NCBI GenBank assembly: GCA_017399175.1
Contig: JAFQEE010000023.1
Coordinates: 25,107-89,106, forward strand
From: Clostridia bacterium
GTDB taxonomy: Bacteria; Bacillota; Clostridia; Oscillospirales; Acutalibacteraceae
DNA: 64,000 bases
Direction of reading: 5' to 3'
In this document: positions 1 through 10,159 of the stretch, piece by piece
Layout of the letters: each line of letters begins with the position of its first letter
Numbering within the stretch: the stretch's first letter is position 1
The notes under the pieces: model-generated
The model's database searches: none
Told to the model about the DNA's origin: nothing
Seen by the model: only the letters and a program-made list of their open reading frames with translations
Program-made: the position numbers and the translations under genes

Positions 1-1
1 T

Positions 2-346
2 ATAGGAACAACAGATGGAATATATAAACTAACAGATACAGTAAGTGCTGTTAAAAGTTATTGGACTACACCAAAAGATAAGTTCAAATATCCGCAGTAT
101 ATGAAGACCACGAATAAGCGAGGTTGTGTATCAGAGGTGACAGGAGATGTTTCCGTTTATGTTAAAACTGATAAAACCAACGACTTTGAGTGGATAAACA
201 GTTATTACAATGTAACAGATAAAATCGTGAGCAGAATCAAGCGAAAGAAATTCAAAGATATTCAGTTAAAGTTTGAATCTGATACAAGGTTCAGCCTTGA
301 ATCTGCAACACTTGAATGTTTTATCGGTGGATACATAAAAAGGTAA
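2..346 (+). CDS. Phage protein, C-terminal part only (unknown function)
   Basis: The frame is open from base 2 to a TAA at 344-346 and continues beyond the left edge. About 114 residues are visible, rich in Lys, Thr and Asp, with alternating hydrophobic residues that suggest beta structure. There is an ATG at 101, but the coding frame clearly extends upstream of it without a stop, so that is not the true start. The next virion gene starts 12 bases downstream, so this is probably another structural or connector protein in the same late operon. I do not recognise the family. Confidence 0.6.
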   Translation: MGTTDGIYKLTDTVSAVKSYWTTPKDKFKYPQYMKTTNKRGCVSEVTGDVSVYVKTDKTNDFEWINSYYNVTDKIVSRIKRKKFKDIQLKFESDTRFSLESATLECFIGGYIKR

Positions 347-358
347 GGATGTGATTAA

Positions 359-1456
359 ATGGCTTATGAGATAGATTATAATGATGAACGCTTCCAACAG
401 GTTGAAGCCGATAAACAAGCTGCATTGACTGAAGTTGAAAAGACCTATGACGGAATGATTGAACAGTCAGACGGATTTTATAATGCTCAGATAGATGCAT
501 CACAACAGTGGGCTGAAACACAGCAAAAGAATCAGCAGGAACAGACTGATTTTGCCATTGAAAAAATCGAACAGCAGAAGGATAAGGCACATAAAGACTA
601 TTTAAAAGAACAGTCAGGTGCTTATGTCGATTATCAGAAGCAAAGTAATGCATACGGTGTAAATGCTGAACAGATGGCTGCTTCAGGGATGAAGAATACA
701 GGCTACAGTGAAAGCTCACAGGTTGCTATGTATAACACATATCAGAACCGTGTTGCAATGGCAAAGACATCTTTTAATCAAGTAGTGCTTAACTATGATA
801 ATATGGTTAAGGAAGCCATACTTCAAAATAATAGTGCATTGGCTGAAATAGCTTTTAACACACAAAAAGAGCAGTTGGAATTGGCTCTGCAGGGATTCAA
901 TCATAAAAATCAGCTTATTCTTGACAAAGCAAATAAGAAAACTGAAATTGATAATACATACCATAACAGATGGCAGGAAGTACAACAGCAAATCAATACA
1001 GAAAATGCTTTTGAAGAACAAATCAGACAGTACGAACAGAATTATGCATTACAGAATAAACAGTTTGAAGAAAGCATCAGACAGTTTGATATTGAAATTG
1101 CAAGACTTAAAGAACAGGATGCAAAAGACAATGCATATAAGATTCAGCAGTTGGAACTCCAAAAAGCACAGCTTAAGGAAGAACAGCGACAGTTTAATGC
1201 TTCTCTTGCAGAAGAAAAACGACAGTTTAATGCAAAACAGAGTAGTGACGGTGTCATAATTGATTCGGTTAAAGTGAAAGATGATAGCAATGTAACAAAC
1301 AATTCACAAGGTGGTGCACCAGTCGTTGATATGGCAAGTGTCATTTCGTTGGGCTATGGTCCAATTAGTGCCACAAGACTTAATCAACTTGTAGCATCCG
1401 GTGAAATTGTAGAATATGAAGAAAATGGTAAATTGAAGTATAAGAAGGCTAAATAA
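359..1456 (+). CDS. Coiled-coil phage virion-associated protein
   Basis: A 365-residue protein, extremely rich in Gln, Glu, Lys and Ala, predicted to be nearly all helix and coiled coil. Heptad-like stretches cover roughly residues 1-100 and 150-300, separated by a Gly/Ser-rich turn (NAEQMAASGMKNTGYSES, about residues 101-120). The C-terminal 50 residues are less helical. The start is an ATG preceded by AAGGATG. It lies between a partial virion gene and the giant polyvalent protein, with 14 bases to the next ATG. Such pairs of a coiled-coil protein and a giant multi-domain protein are seen in podovirus-like late modules, where they may be internal or ejected proteins. That role is inference. 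Confidence 0.65.
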   Translation: MAYEIDYNDERFQQVEADKQAALTEVEKTYDGMIEQSDGFYNAQIDASQQWAETQQKNQQEQTDFAIEKIEQQKDKAHKDYLKEQSGAYVDYQKQSNAYGVNAEQMAASGMKNTGYSESSQVAMYNTYQNRVAMAKTSFNQVVLNYDNMVKEAILQNNSALAEIAFNTQKEQLELALQGFNHKNQLILDKANKKTEIDNTYHNRWQEVQQQINTENAFEEQIRQYEQNYALQNKQFEESIRQFDIEIARLKEQDAKDNAYKIQQLELQKAQLKEEQRQFNASLAEEKRQFNAKQSSDGVIIDSVKVKDDSNVTNNSQGGAPVVDMASVISLGYGPISATRLNQLVASGEIVEYEENGKLKYKKAK

Positions 1457-1470
1457 GTAGAGGTGTGATT

Positions 1471-4400
1471 ATGAGTTTTAATTCTGAATATCTTGAACTT
1501 CGTAAAAAGAGAAAAAAGCAAGAAGAAAAATCAGAAAACCCAATTATTATAAGTGATGTGCCTATGAAAACCATCACGAGTAAGAATAATATTGCACCTG
1601 AAGATTTTAAGCCGAGACTTACAACATCTTTGCCGACAGTAAATATTGATAGTGAAACAGAAGATAATCGTACTTGGTTTCAAGGAAGTAAATACTTTGA
1701 TGACGGCTATAATGTTGGTGATGTAACAAAAACTATTTTGGGAACATTAGGTGATGTTGGTGTAAATTTAGTTGGTTCAATTGGTGATATTTCTGAAGGA
1801 CTGCTTAATGCCGGAGCAACTGTTGTTGGAAATGTAGCAGGAATATTCGGTAATGACGAATTGAAAAAAGAAACTGAATATTTTATAAAAGAAGACAAGC
1901 TTGATAATGATGTAGGCGATTTAGTTGAAATGCTTACAGGGTTAAATTTTGATGAGAAGTCTGTTTTAGGTGAAAAGTCAGATGCTCTTGTTCAGTCCGC
2001 AGGTCAATTAGGTGCTACTGCAGCCTTATCAATGACAGGTGTTCCTTGGTGGCTTACCACAGGACTTACAAGCTTTGGCGGAGAAACAGCAAACGCTCTT
2101 AATCAAGGCGCAACACTTGAAGAGGCTACAATCAGCGGTCTTGTTACTGCAGGTGCTGAAATCCTTACAGAAAAGATTTCAGGTGGTATTAAGTTTGGTG
2201 GTAAAACACTTGACGATGCATTGACAAAAACATTAGCTGCAAATATTTCCAAAAAGGTTACAAGAACTCTTGCAAAATTTGGTATGGATGCAGTCGGTGA
2301 AGGTGCTGAAGAAGTTCTTTCAGGTGTTATGAGTGCTGTAGGACAGAAGCTGACCTATGCTGATGATAAAGAACTTAATGAATTGTTTTCTTCTGAGGAT
2401 GCGTGGGAGTCATTTATCGGTGGTGCAGTTCTTGGTGGTTTTTCAAGTGGCGCAAATGCTGTTAAAAGCAGTGTGACAGGTGTTGATGCTCTTTCAGGTC
2501 TTACAACCAACGAAAAAGCCGTTTTTGATAAAGTATATAAAGATACTATCGCTGAAAGAGAAAAAGGCGGAGAAAAGCTCACAGCGAAAGAAAAAACAAA
2601 GATTTATGATGATGTTCTCAATAAACTTGAAAAAGGATATATCAGTACAGATACAATTGAAAGTGTGCTTGGCGGTGAAACATATAAGCAGTATCAGACA
2701 GAGGTAGATAATGAAAAAGCCCTGCAGGATGAAAAAACTAAACTGCAGAATGAATTGAAAACACTTGAAGAAGCAAGTAATACAATAGGAAATGCTAAAA
2801 AGTATGAAGCAACCGAAAATAAACTTGCAGAAGTTGAAAGCAAACTAAAAGAATTTCATGACAACTCAAAAGTTTCACAACTTAAAGGACAGTTGAGTAA
2901 TGAGGTTTCTGAACTTGCGAAAAACAGCAGACTTGCAGAAAGCTATAACGAGAAATCTCGTAAAAGTCAGGCATTTGAAGCTGATTTGTCAAAGTATGAT
3001 GAAAAACAGCGTTCAGCGGTCAAGAGAGCCATTGACAGCGGAATACTCAATAACACAAACAGAACACACGAATTCGTTGATTTAATTGCAAAATTAGAAG
3101 CGGATAAGGGTGTTCTTTTTGATTTCACCAACAATGAAAAGTTAAAGGGTTCAATGTTCACTATTGAAGGCAAGGAAGTTGCAGGATATGTTCAAGGAAA
3201 GAACATAGCAATAAACATTGATTCATCAAAAGCATTGAATACTGTTGTCGGCCACGAGATAACTCACATCCTTGAGGGAACGGAACTTTATCCTGTGTTA
3301 CAGGATGTTGTAAAAGTTTTCGCAGAATCGAAGGGTGAGTATAACTCAAAATTGCAATCGATTACAGAAATGTATGATGGAATGGAAGGTGCAAATATTG
3401 AGAATGAACTGACAGCAGAATTAGTTGGTGAATACTTGTTTTCTGATACAGAGTTCATCAAGAATTTATCTGCAGAACAGCCCGGTGTTTTCCAAAAGGT
3501 TTATGAAGAAATCAAGTACCTTTGTAAGGTTGCAACCACAGGCAGTAAAGAACTAAGACAGCTTGAAAAGGTTAAGAAAACATTTGCAGAGGTTTACAGA
3601 CAAAAAAATAACACCGTTACAGATAACGGTGTTATGTATAGCTTAAATGCAAATTTTCCAAGTGAATATGATTCTTGGGACAAAATCGACCCGACAATTC
3701 ACTTTGATATTGGGACAACATCAGAAACACTAAAACAAATAGGTTTATCTGATAAGAAAATTGTTTGGGATAGTTCTAAAATAATAAAAATTAAATCAAA
3801 ACATTCAGAGATGACTGACACCATAATTAAACAGGTACCGGAAATATTAGAAAGTCCAATTATTGTAATGCAATCAAAAAATTCTTCATCACGACTAACA
3901 ATGTTTGGAGAGGTATATACAACAGAAAATAAACCTGTTTTAGCTGTTCTCGAACTACATCCAACAAAAAATAATATAGCTATTGATGAAATTAAATTAG
4001 CTAGTGCTTATGGAAAAGATAATGCACAAAATTTTATAAACAGTAGTAAAGTTCTTTATGTTGATAAAAATAAAAAGAGAACTGAAAAGTGGTCACAGAT
4101 TACTAGGCTCCAATTGCCGGTCAACTATGAACTCTTCAGTTCTAACAATAGTTTATCACAAGATGAACCTACTGTCAATAATGATTCTATGCAAATTGAT
4201 GCAGATTATGCTGAGGCAATTGAGAAAGGTGATGCAGAAACTGCACAAAAGCTAGTTGAAGATGCGGCAAAAAAAGCCGGATATAATTCGCCGATACTCT
4301 ATCACGGTACAAAAAGTTTTGGTTTTACTGAATTTGATTTACAGAAGATGGATGATGGTAGATGTATATTTCTAACAAGCAATAATAATATTGCATCTAC

Positions 4401-7400
4401 TTATTCAGGTGTAACAGGTTCAAGGGACGTTTCAGATACATACAACAAAAAAATTGAGCAAATGACAGCAAAACAAGTTGTTGATGAACTTAACGCTTTA
4501 CGTACCGAGGATACAGAAGATAATTATAAATATTCACATTATGACCTTAAAAAGACAAATGAGCTTATTACGACAGTTAATAACGGCATTGATTCATTGA
4601 AAGAAATTGTTAGTTTTGAACTTCAAAAATCATCCGATAAAGATGCAAAGACATACAATCAGTTGTTAAAACTAAATGACTTGTTGCAAAAATATAAGTA
4701 TGATGAATTGTCAACGCCAATATATATGTTGCTTCATTATTCAGATGTTTTTTCTCAAAATGGTAAAGAGATTTCACAACTTGAAAAAAACATACGTTTA
4801 TTTAATAAAATACGTTCTCTGGACGTGCTTGATGGTGTAATTGTAGAAGAAAGTTTTGGTGGATATTCAATTGAAGTTAATTCATTGCAAGAGGCGAGAG
4901 ATAAATTAACTGTAAGGAGTAAAACAGGCAACTATGCACTATATGCTAAACTTGGAAAATCATTTGTAGTTGATTGTAACGGCTCGCTTTGGAATGATAT
5001 TACTTATTATGAAGAAATACCTGAATCATTTAAGAAATTTTATCCTAATGGTTTGTGGCAAAAAGGAACAACGAGAGATGTAGCGGAATATGCACAATCA
5101 TTAGGTTATGATAGCGTAACATTTAAAAATATTAGAGACAATGGTGGACAAAATTATAATGTAGAAGCTGACGAAATTTCAGATATTTATGTTGTGTTTA
5201 ACCCAGAAAATGTCAAATCAGCAGACATGGTGACCTATGATGAAAATGGGGAAGTAATTCCCTTATCGGAGAGGTTTAATGAAGAAAATAAAGATATGAG
5301 GTATTCATTAAATGATAACACTGAAGATATTGCTCCTGAAATGAATAACAATATTTACGGTGAGGATATCAAGCTTGAAATTGATGATGTGCCGATTAAG
5401 GAAACAACATCAGCGGAAACAACTCAATCAACAGATAACACCGAATTGGATATACCTGATTTGTTTGTTAAACCGAAAAACATTGAAAATGAGCAAACTG
5501 TAGTTTCTGATGATGTTGCATCTGTTCAGCAATCAGCGGAAACAACACATGATGATTTGGTGGAACAAATGTCTGATATTATGGATGAAACTCCGAAAAG
5601 TGATGCTAAAGAAGAATTACCTGATTACTTTGTTGATAGTGAAAACAAGCAAGAAACAAAATTAACACGAAAGGTACATCACTCAAACATTATCGAAGGA
5701 TTTAAAAGTGTATTTAAAAAAGAAGGTATCGATCTTGATAAAGCTTTAAAAGCTGGCAGAAGACACGGTGAAATTTTTTATGATGATAACACACCTCAAA
5801 GACTATTGGAAAAAACTTTTGGTTATAAAGCAGGGAAACTTTTGGCAGACCTTACTGTAAATAAGATTGCTCAGAATGAGACAGAGGGTATTAAATGGCT
5901 TAACACTATTACAGGTAAAAAAGGTCTTTTAAGAAAATTATCAAAGGAATATAACATTAAGCCTTACAGTAAAGAAGATGCTGCGGCACACATGTATTTG
6001 GAAGGTTTCTATGTTAATGAAAGTGATGAATATGTCAGATATGGTGATGCTGAGCTTGCAGCAGATTTTCCTGATAGAAACGTCAGAGAAAATATAAGAT
6101 TATTTGCAAAAGACCCGCGTGTCAGAGAATTTTATGATTTATCATTAAATGCAATCAATGAGGCAAGAACACGAAATGCTTACGAACCAATCCCAAGACG
6201 TGATAATTATGCATTGCACTTCAGAGCAATGGACGATTTCTTTTCAAGACTCGGTGTACCACTTAATCCCAATGACATAAAAGCAAAGGACTTACCAACG
6301 GATTTGAATGGTGTTACTGTTGATTTGAAACCGGGACAACCATATTTTGCGAGTGCTAAACACAGAATAGGTGTTAAAACAACTTATAGCCTATTAGGTG
6401 GTATGGAACGCTACGCAAACAGTGCAAAAAATCAGATATATCACATTGATGATATACAAAATTTAAGAGCATTAAGAAACTACATTGCTGATACTTTTGG
6501 TCAAGCAAAAGGGTTAGAAGGCATAGATGAATTACCTGCAGGTGAAGCAAAAGAAAGAATTGAACAAGTATATAGTGGACATCTTTCAAATTTTGCTAAG
6601 TGGTTAAATGAGGAGGCAAATCATGTAGCAGGTAAAACTGCTCTAATTGATAGAGCTATTCCAAGAAGAGCACTGCAAGTTCTTAGTAAGATTAACGGAA
6701 TGGTTGGTAGCAATCAGGTAGGCTTGAACATTTCATCAAGCTTAACTAATATTATTCCTGTTGTTCAGACATTTGCAAGAACGAATAAATATGATTTTGT
6801 AAAAGCATTCTCACAGACGGTTCTTAATACAGCTCGACGTCGTAGCGGTAATGATGATGGATTTGCAGAAAAAAGTCCTGTTATGATTAGACGAAAAGGT
6901 GCAGAGAGCTTTGCAAAAACTCCATATCAAAAAGCTACAGATGCAGGATATGCTTTTATGAGTGCGGTTGATGGTGTTGCAACTGAACTTATTGCAAGAA
7001 CAAAATATAATGAATATATCCGAAAAGGAATGAGTGAACAGAAAGCTCATATTGAAACTGATAAATGGGTTTCAAGATTGATGGGTGACAGGTCACTTGG
7101 TCAACAGCCACTCTTGTATAATTCGAAAACGTATGGACTATTTACAAAATACCAATTGGAAGTAAGAAACCAATTGGATAGTATGTTTTATGACACGCTT
7201 CAAGAAGCAAAGGAAAAGTATGAGAATATTGAAAGTAATCTCGAAAAGAATGCAAAAACAGCAGCAAAATATACTGCAACACTTTTTGAACTTGCAGTTG
7301 CACAGCATTTTTTTGGTACAGCGTTTGAGTCTATGGCAGGTTATAACCCGGCTTTTGATATTATCGAGGTAATCTTAACTGCTTGTGGCTATGACGATGA

Positions 7401-8538
7401 CGAAGATAGCGAAGATACAACTCTTGATAATTTAGAGCAGGCTTTCTTTGAATTGCTTGGAGATTTGCCATATTCAAGTTTAATTACCGGTGGTGGTAGA
7501 ATACCAATCAGTTCAGCCTTGCCAATACAAGAAGTGATAATGGGCAAAGACCAAAACGGATATGATTTATCCAGAGAGGAAAGAGGTCTTAAAGCACTTG
7601 AAGCACTACCGTACTATCTTTTACCAACAGGTTATGGTCAAATTAAAAAGACTATTCAAGGCTTATCAATGTTTGATGATGACCTTCCAATTGCCGGTTC
7701 TTATACTGACAGCGAAAATCTTCGTTTTACTGTTGATGAAACAATGGGTGAAATGCTTCGTGCAGGATTGTTTGGCCAATATTCGAGCAAAACTGCAAGA
7801 CAATATTTTGATGAAGAACGAGCACCGTTAAAGGAAAAGCAGATTCAGGAGCTTATCGACCTTGATATTCCTATTCAAGACTATTGGGAAATCCGTGAAG
7901 GATTAAGTGATTTAGGTCCATATGCTAAATTGAATGAAAAAGGCGATTATATCGGCAATCTTGACTTGCCTGTTGAAAAGAAAAATATTCTTATCAATAA
8001 TATTGCTGACAGAGATACTCCTATAGACCTCAGAGGCTTTGAAAATTATGACGACTTTGAAGAGTTTGATTTTGCAACAAGGTATCCTGAAAAGTATGCA
8101 GTTCTTCAAGAACAGGGTATTTCAGTAAAGGAATATAATGAAAAATATAAAGAAACCGCATTTCTGTACACGGATGATTTTTCTTGGGCTGCAAACAATC
8201 CTGAAGGGTATGTAATTTCAAAAGCTGTTACAGATGACGTGCTTCAGTACAAACAGTACACAAGTGATTTGAATAGCATTGAGGCTGACAAAGACAGGAA
8301 CGGAAAATCTATCAGCGGTTCAAAAAAGAAAAAGAAAACTGCATACATAAACGACCTTGATATTGACCGTGGTGCAAAGCTTATTCTTTTTAAGAGTCAG
8401 TACAAATCGGATGATAGGTACAACAGTGAGATTGTTGATTATCTCAACAGTCGAGAAGATATTACTCGTGATGAGATTATAACAATTTTAAAGGAATTAG
8501 ATTTTACCGTTTATGATGACGGTACGGTCAGATGGTAA
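1471..8538 (+). CDS. Giant polyvalent phage protein: metallopeptidase, BECR-like nuclease, ADP-ribosyltransferase, LPD38-like
   Basis: A 2355-residue protein, numbered from the ATG at 1471. A GTG two codons upstream lies inside the AGAGGTG ribosome binding site and is the less likely start. Order of parts: a Gly/Ala-rich hydrophobic region (about 80-330); a coiled coil (about 400-490); a zincin-like peptidase with HEITH at 595-599 and a downstream ENELTAE as possible third ligand; a domain at about 730-885 resembling MuF-C/BECR phage nucleases; a helix then YHGT (944-947) and FLTS (967-970), as in ART-PolyVal ADP-ribosyltransferases (about 915-1255); an acidic linker; then a long region (about 1440-2100) resembling LPD38. 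The C-terminus carries the ISGSKK-type end common in clostridial phage proteins. Such proteins are thought to be packaged and injected into the host. Domain names are from memory of family patterns, without a database search. Confidence 0.8.
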   Translation: MSFNSEYLELRKKRKKQEEKSENPIIISDVPMKTITSKNNIAPEDFKPRLTTSLPTVNIDSETEDNRTWFQGSKYFDDGYNVGDVTKTILGTLGDVGVNLVGSIGDISEGLLNAGATVVGNVAGIFGNDELKKETEYFIKEDKLDNDVGDLVEMLTGLNFDEKSVLGEKSDALVQSAGQLGATAALSMTGVPWWLTTGLTSFGGETANALNQGATLEEATISGLVTAGAEILTEKISGGIKFGGKTLDDALTKTLAANISKKVTRTLAKFGMDAVGEGAEEVLSGVMSAVGQKLTYADDKELNELFSSEDAWESFIGGAVLGGFSSGANAVKSSVTGVDALSGLTTNEKAVFDKVYKDTIAEREKGGEKLTAKEKTKIYDDVLNKLEKGYISTDTIESVLGGETYKQYQTEVDNEKALQDEKTKLQNELKTLEEASNTIGNAKKYEATENKLAEVESKLKEFHDNSKVSQLKGQLSNEVSELAKNSRLAESYNEKSRKSQAFEADLSKYDEKQRSAVKRAIDSGILNNTNRTHEFVDLIAKLEADKGVLFDFTNNEKLKGSMFTIEGKEVAGYVQGKNIAINIDSSKALNTVVGHEITHILEGTELYPVLQDVVKVFAESKGEYNSKLQSITEMYDGMEGANIENELTAELVGEYLFSDTEFIKNLSAEQPGVFQKVYEEIKYLCKVATTGSKELRQLEKVKKTFAEVYRQKNNTVTDNGVMYSLNANFPSEYDSWDKIDPTIHFDIGTTSETLKQIGLSDKKIVWDSSKIIKIKSKHSEMTDTIIKQVPEILESPIIVMQSKNSSSRLTMFGEVYTTENKPVLAVLELHPTKNNIAIDEIKLASAYGKDNAQNFINSSKVLYVDKNKKRTEKWSQITRLQLPVNYELFSSNNSLSQDEPTVNNDSMQIDADYAEAIEKGDAETAQKLVEDAAKKAGYNSPILYHGTKSFGFTEFDLQKMDDGRCIFLTSNNNIASTYSGVTGSRDVSDTYNKKIEQMTAKQVVDELNALRTEDTEDNYKYSHYDLKKTNELITTVNNGIDSLKEIVSFELQKSSDKDAKTYNQLLKLNDLLQKYKYDELSTPIYMLLHYSDVFSQNGKEISQLEKNIRLFNKIRSLDVLDGVIVEESFGGYSIEVNSLQEARDKLTVRSKTGNYALYAKLGKSFVVDCNGSLWNDITYYEEIPESFKKFYPNGLWQKGTTRDVAEYAQSLGYDSVTFKNIRDNGGQNYNVEADEISDIYVVFNPENVKSADMVTYDENGEVIPLSERFNEENKDMRYSLNDNTEDIAPEMNNNIYGEDIKLEIDDVPIKETTSAETTQSTDNTELDIPDLFVKPKNIENEQTVVSDDVASVQQSAETTHDDLVEQMSDIMDETPKSDAKEELPDYFVDSENKQETKLTRKVHHSNIIEGFKSVFKKEGIDLDKALKAGRRHGEIFYDDNTPQRLLEKTFGYKAGKLLADLTVNKIAQNETEGIKWLNTITGKKGLLRKLSKEYNIKPYSKEDAAAHMYLEGFYVNESDEYVRYGDAELAADFPDRNVRENIRLFAKDPRVREFYDLSLNAINEARTRNAYEPIPRRDNYALHFRAMDDFFSRLGVPLNPNDIKAKDLPTDLNGVTVDLKPGQPYFASAKHRIGVKTTYSLLGGMERYANSAKNQIYHIDDIQNLRALRNYIADTFGQAKGLEGIDELPAGEAKERIEQVYSGHLSNFAKWLNEEANHVAGKTALIDRAIPRRALQVLSKINGMVGSNQVGLNISSSLTNIIPVVQTFARTNKYDFVKAFSQTVLNTARRRSGNDDGFAEKSPVMIRRKGAESFAKTPYQKATDAGYAFMSAVDGVATELIARTKYNEYIRKGMSEQKAHIETDKWVSRLMGDRSLGQQPLLYNSKTYGLFTKYQLEVRNQLDSMFYDTLQEAKEKYENIESNLEKNAKTAAKYTATLFELAVAQHFFGTAFESMAGYNPAFDIIEVILTACGYDDDEDSEDTTLDNLEQAFFELLGDLPYSSLITGGGRIPISSALPIQEVIMGKDQNGYDLSREERGLKALEALPYYLLPTGYGQIKKTIQGLSMFDDDLPIAGSYTDSENLRFTVDETMGEMLRAGLFGQYSSKTARQYFDEERAPLKEKQIQELIDLDIPIQDYWEIREGLSDLGPYAKLNEKGDYIGNLDLPVEKKNILINNIADRDTPIDLRGFENYDDFEEFDFATRYPEKYAVLQEQGISVKEYNEKYKETAFLYTDDFSWAANNPEGYVISKAVTDDVLQYKQYTSDLNSIEADKDRNGKSISGSKKKKKTAYINDLDIDRGAKLILFKSQYKSDDRYNSEIVDYLNSREDITRDEIITILKELDFTVYDDGTVRW

Positions 8539-8550
8539 ATATCAAATAAA

Positions 8551-8578
8551 AGAGGACTGCATTTGTAGTCCTCTTTGT
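8551..8578 (+). terminator. Intrinsic terminator after the polyvalent gene
   Basis: AGAGGACT (8551-8558) pairs with AGTCCTCT (8567-8574) and is followed by a short T-rich run. It lies 12 bases after the stop of the giant gene and just before the ribosome binding site of the tail-fibre gene. The T-run is weak, so read-through is likely. Confidence 0.6.
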
Positions 8579-8597
8579 ATTTGGAAAGGAGAAAATA

Positions 8598-10070
8598 ATG
8601 AGTAAGAAGCAGGACAGAGGGCGAGTGAGAACAGCACACGACCTTGAAAGAAAATATAATTTAGGCGGTCAGAAGGATTTGCTGAAAGAAATGCAAAAAG
8701 TTATATCTGAAGTAAAGAAGGATATATCAGATATGCAGGATGAAGATGTATCCACCGGTGTTATCTCAAAATTAGTCAGTGTATTTCTTGAACCTGATGT
8801 AGAAGAAGCAACTGCTATTCAAAAACACGTAGCAGGTACTGAACTTATTCCAAATGATAAACTTGCACTCTATGATTTTGTAGGTAATGGAGATGGTGTC
8901 AAGGCAACAGATGCAAGATATATAATCGACAAAATAATGTTGGGTGAAGCATCACTTGCTAATTGGGAGAGGGCAGTTAAGTCGGATGTCACTATCACAA
9001 TAGATTTGTCTTCGCCTGAAAACTTAATTAAGGCAACAGGCACAAATATGTGGGGTAGAGATGTTGAGTATGACACAGGAGATTTTATTCAATGGGTGCT
9101 GAAAGATATTGAATCAAACAAAATCAAGATAGAAAGCCTGAAGGAAGAAATCAAGGCTTTATCATCAAATGGTGGAAGTGTTGACGAAGAACAGATTGAA
9201 GAATTGACAAATGCTATTGATGAGATAAACCGAGAAATCGAAACTCTTAGAAGCAGTATTGGAGCAATCGAGTTGCCAACAAACAAGTTCACCTCAACAG
9301 TACAGATGTTCCTTGAACCGGGTGACGAGGAAATAAGTGTGATGGGTAAACACGTGGCAGGTACTCAAATAATTCCTTCCTCTAAACTATCTTTATATGA
9401 CTTTAATAATAGCGGAACAGTAACAGCAGTTGATGTGAGAATGGCAGAACAAGCAAAAGGTGGACTAATTTCACTTGCTGATTGGTCAGGTGCTAAAAAG
9501 TCAAACGTTACAGTCACAATAGATATGGCAACTCCTGAAAAGGTTGTTGGAATATCGGGTGTCAATATGTGGGGTAGAACAGTCGAACTCACTACAACAG
9601 AGTTTATTGCAAAACTGCTTTTTGAGATTGATTCTATTAAAAGCAATCTTATCGGTGATATCAAGGATGATATTGATTCACTTAAATCAAACACAGGAAA
9701 TAGCGGAGCAGATTTTATTACTGAACAGGGAACTGATGGAATATGGACTTATGAAAAGTGGGATAGTGGCCAGTCGATTTGTCGAGCAAAATACTCACCC
9801 GGTAGTAAAACTTTTTATTCTTTGGCAAATACATTTTGCTACAACTCAAACAGTGTGTCATTTCCTTCAGGGGTGTTTGCTTCAACACCAACACACATAT
9901 CTATAACTGCTTATTGTAGTGATGGAGATTCTATGGCGTTTTGCAGTGCTACTTCACTTGGCAAATCTTCTGTTGGATGGGACACATTGCTTTTAAACCC
10001 TAATAAAGATAGCGGTAGTTTTACCGTTTCTTATTTCATTGAAGTAGTTGGGTCTTATATGGTAGGTTAA
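8598..10070 (+). CDS. Tail-fibre/receptor-binding-like phage protein with two dockerin-like modules
   Basis: A 490-residue protein with an ATG after AAAGGAGA. It contains an obvious internal duplication: residues about 63-168 and 238-343 share FLEP, KHVAGT, LYDF, an EF-hand-like loop, and NMWGR near the end. The second loop (D268 to D279) has the spacing of a dockerin calcium loop (D-x-N-x-S-G, then D at position 12); the first (D93 to D105) is one residue longer. The two modules are joined by a coiled coil (170-225). The last 115 residues begin near DGIWTYEKWDSG, a pattern typical of phage tail-fibre C-terminal beta domains. Position before the lysis cassette supports a host-recognition protein. 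The dockerin-like part is more likely a structural module than a cellulosome anchor. Confidence 0.75.
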   Translation: MSKKQDRGRVRTAHDLERKYNLGGQKDLLKEMQKVISEVKKDISDMQDEDVSTGVISKLVSVFLEPDVEEATAIQKHVAGTELIPNDKLALYDFVGNGDGVKATDARYIIDKIMLGEASLANWERAVKSDVTITIDLSSPENLIKATGTNMWGRDVEYDTGDFIQWVLKDIESNKIKIESLKEEIKALSSNGGSVDEEQIEELTNAIDEINREIETLRSSIGAIELPTNKFTSTVQMFLEPGDEEISVMGKHVAGTQIIPSSKLSLYDFNNSGTVTAVDVRMAEQAKGGLISLADWSGAKKSNVTVTIDMATPEKVVGISGVNMWGRTVELTTTEFIAKLLFEIDSIKSNLIGDIKDDIDSLKSNTGNSGADFITEQGTDGIWTYEKWDSGQSICRAKYSPGSKTFYSLANTFCYNSNSVSFPSGVFASTPTHISITAYCSDGDSMAFCSATSLGKSSVGWDTLLLNPNKDSGSFTVSYFIEVVGSYMVG

Positions 10071-10078
10071 ATTGTTAA

Positions 10079-10126
10079 AAAGCATTCTTAAGTAAAGCAA
10101 TTTTACGCTTGATTTAAGGATGCTTT
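10079..10126 (+). terminator. Intrinsic terminator after the tail-fibre gene
   Basis: A 20-base left arm (10079-10098) pairs with a right arm (10107-10126) apart from a few G-T or mismatched positions. The two arms begin and end with AAAGCAT and ATGCTTT. It separates the fibre gene from the lysis cassette. Confidence 0.75.
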
Positions 10127-10159
10127 CTATATGTTCACAACAGGAAGGTGGTGAGAAAT

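Noticed and set aside
1471-8538. Reading the giant phage gene as several shorter genes
   Set aside because: The frame is continuous without stops over 7 kb and all domains are in the same phase.
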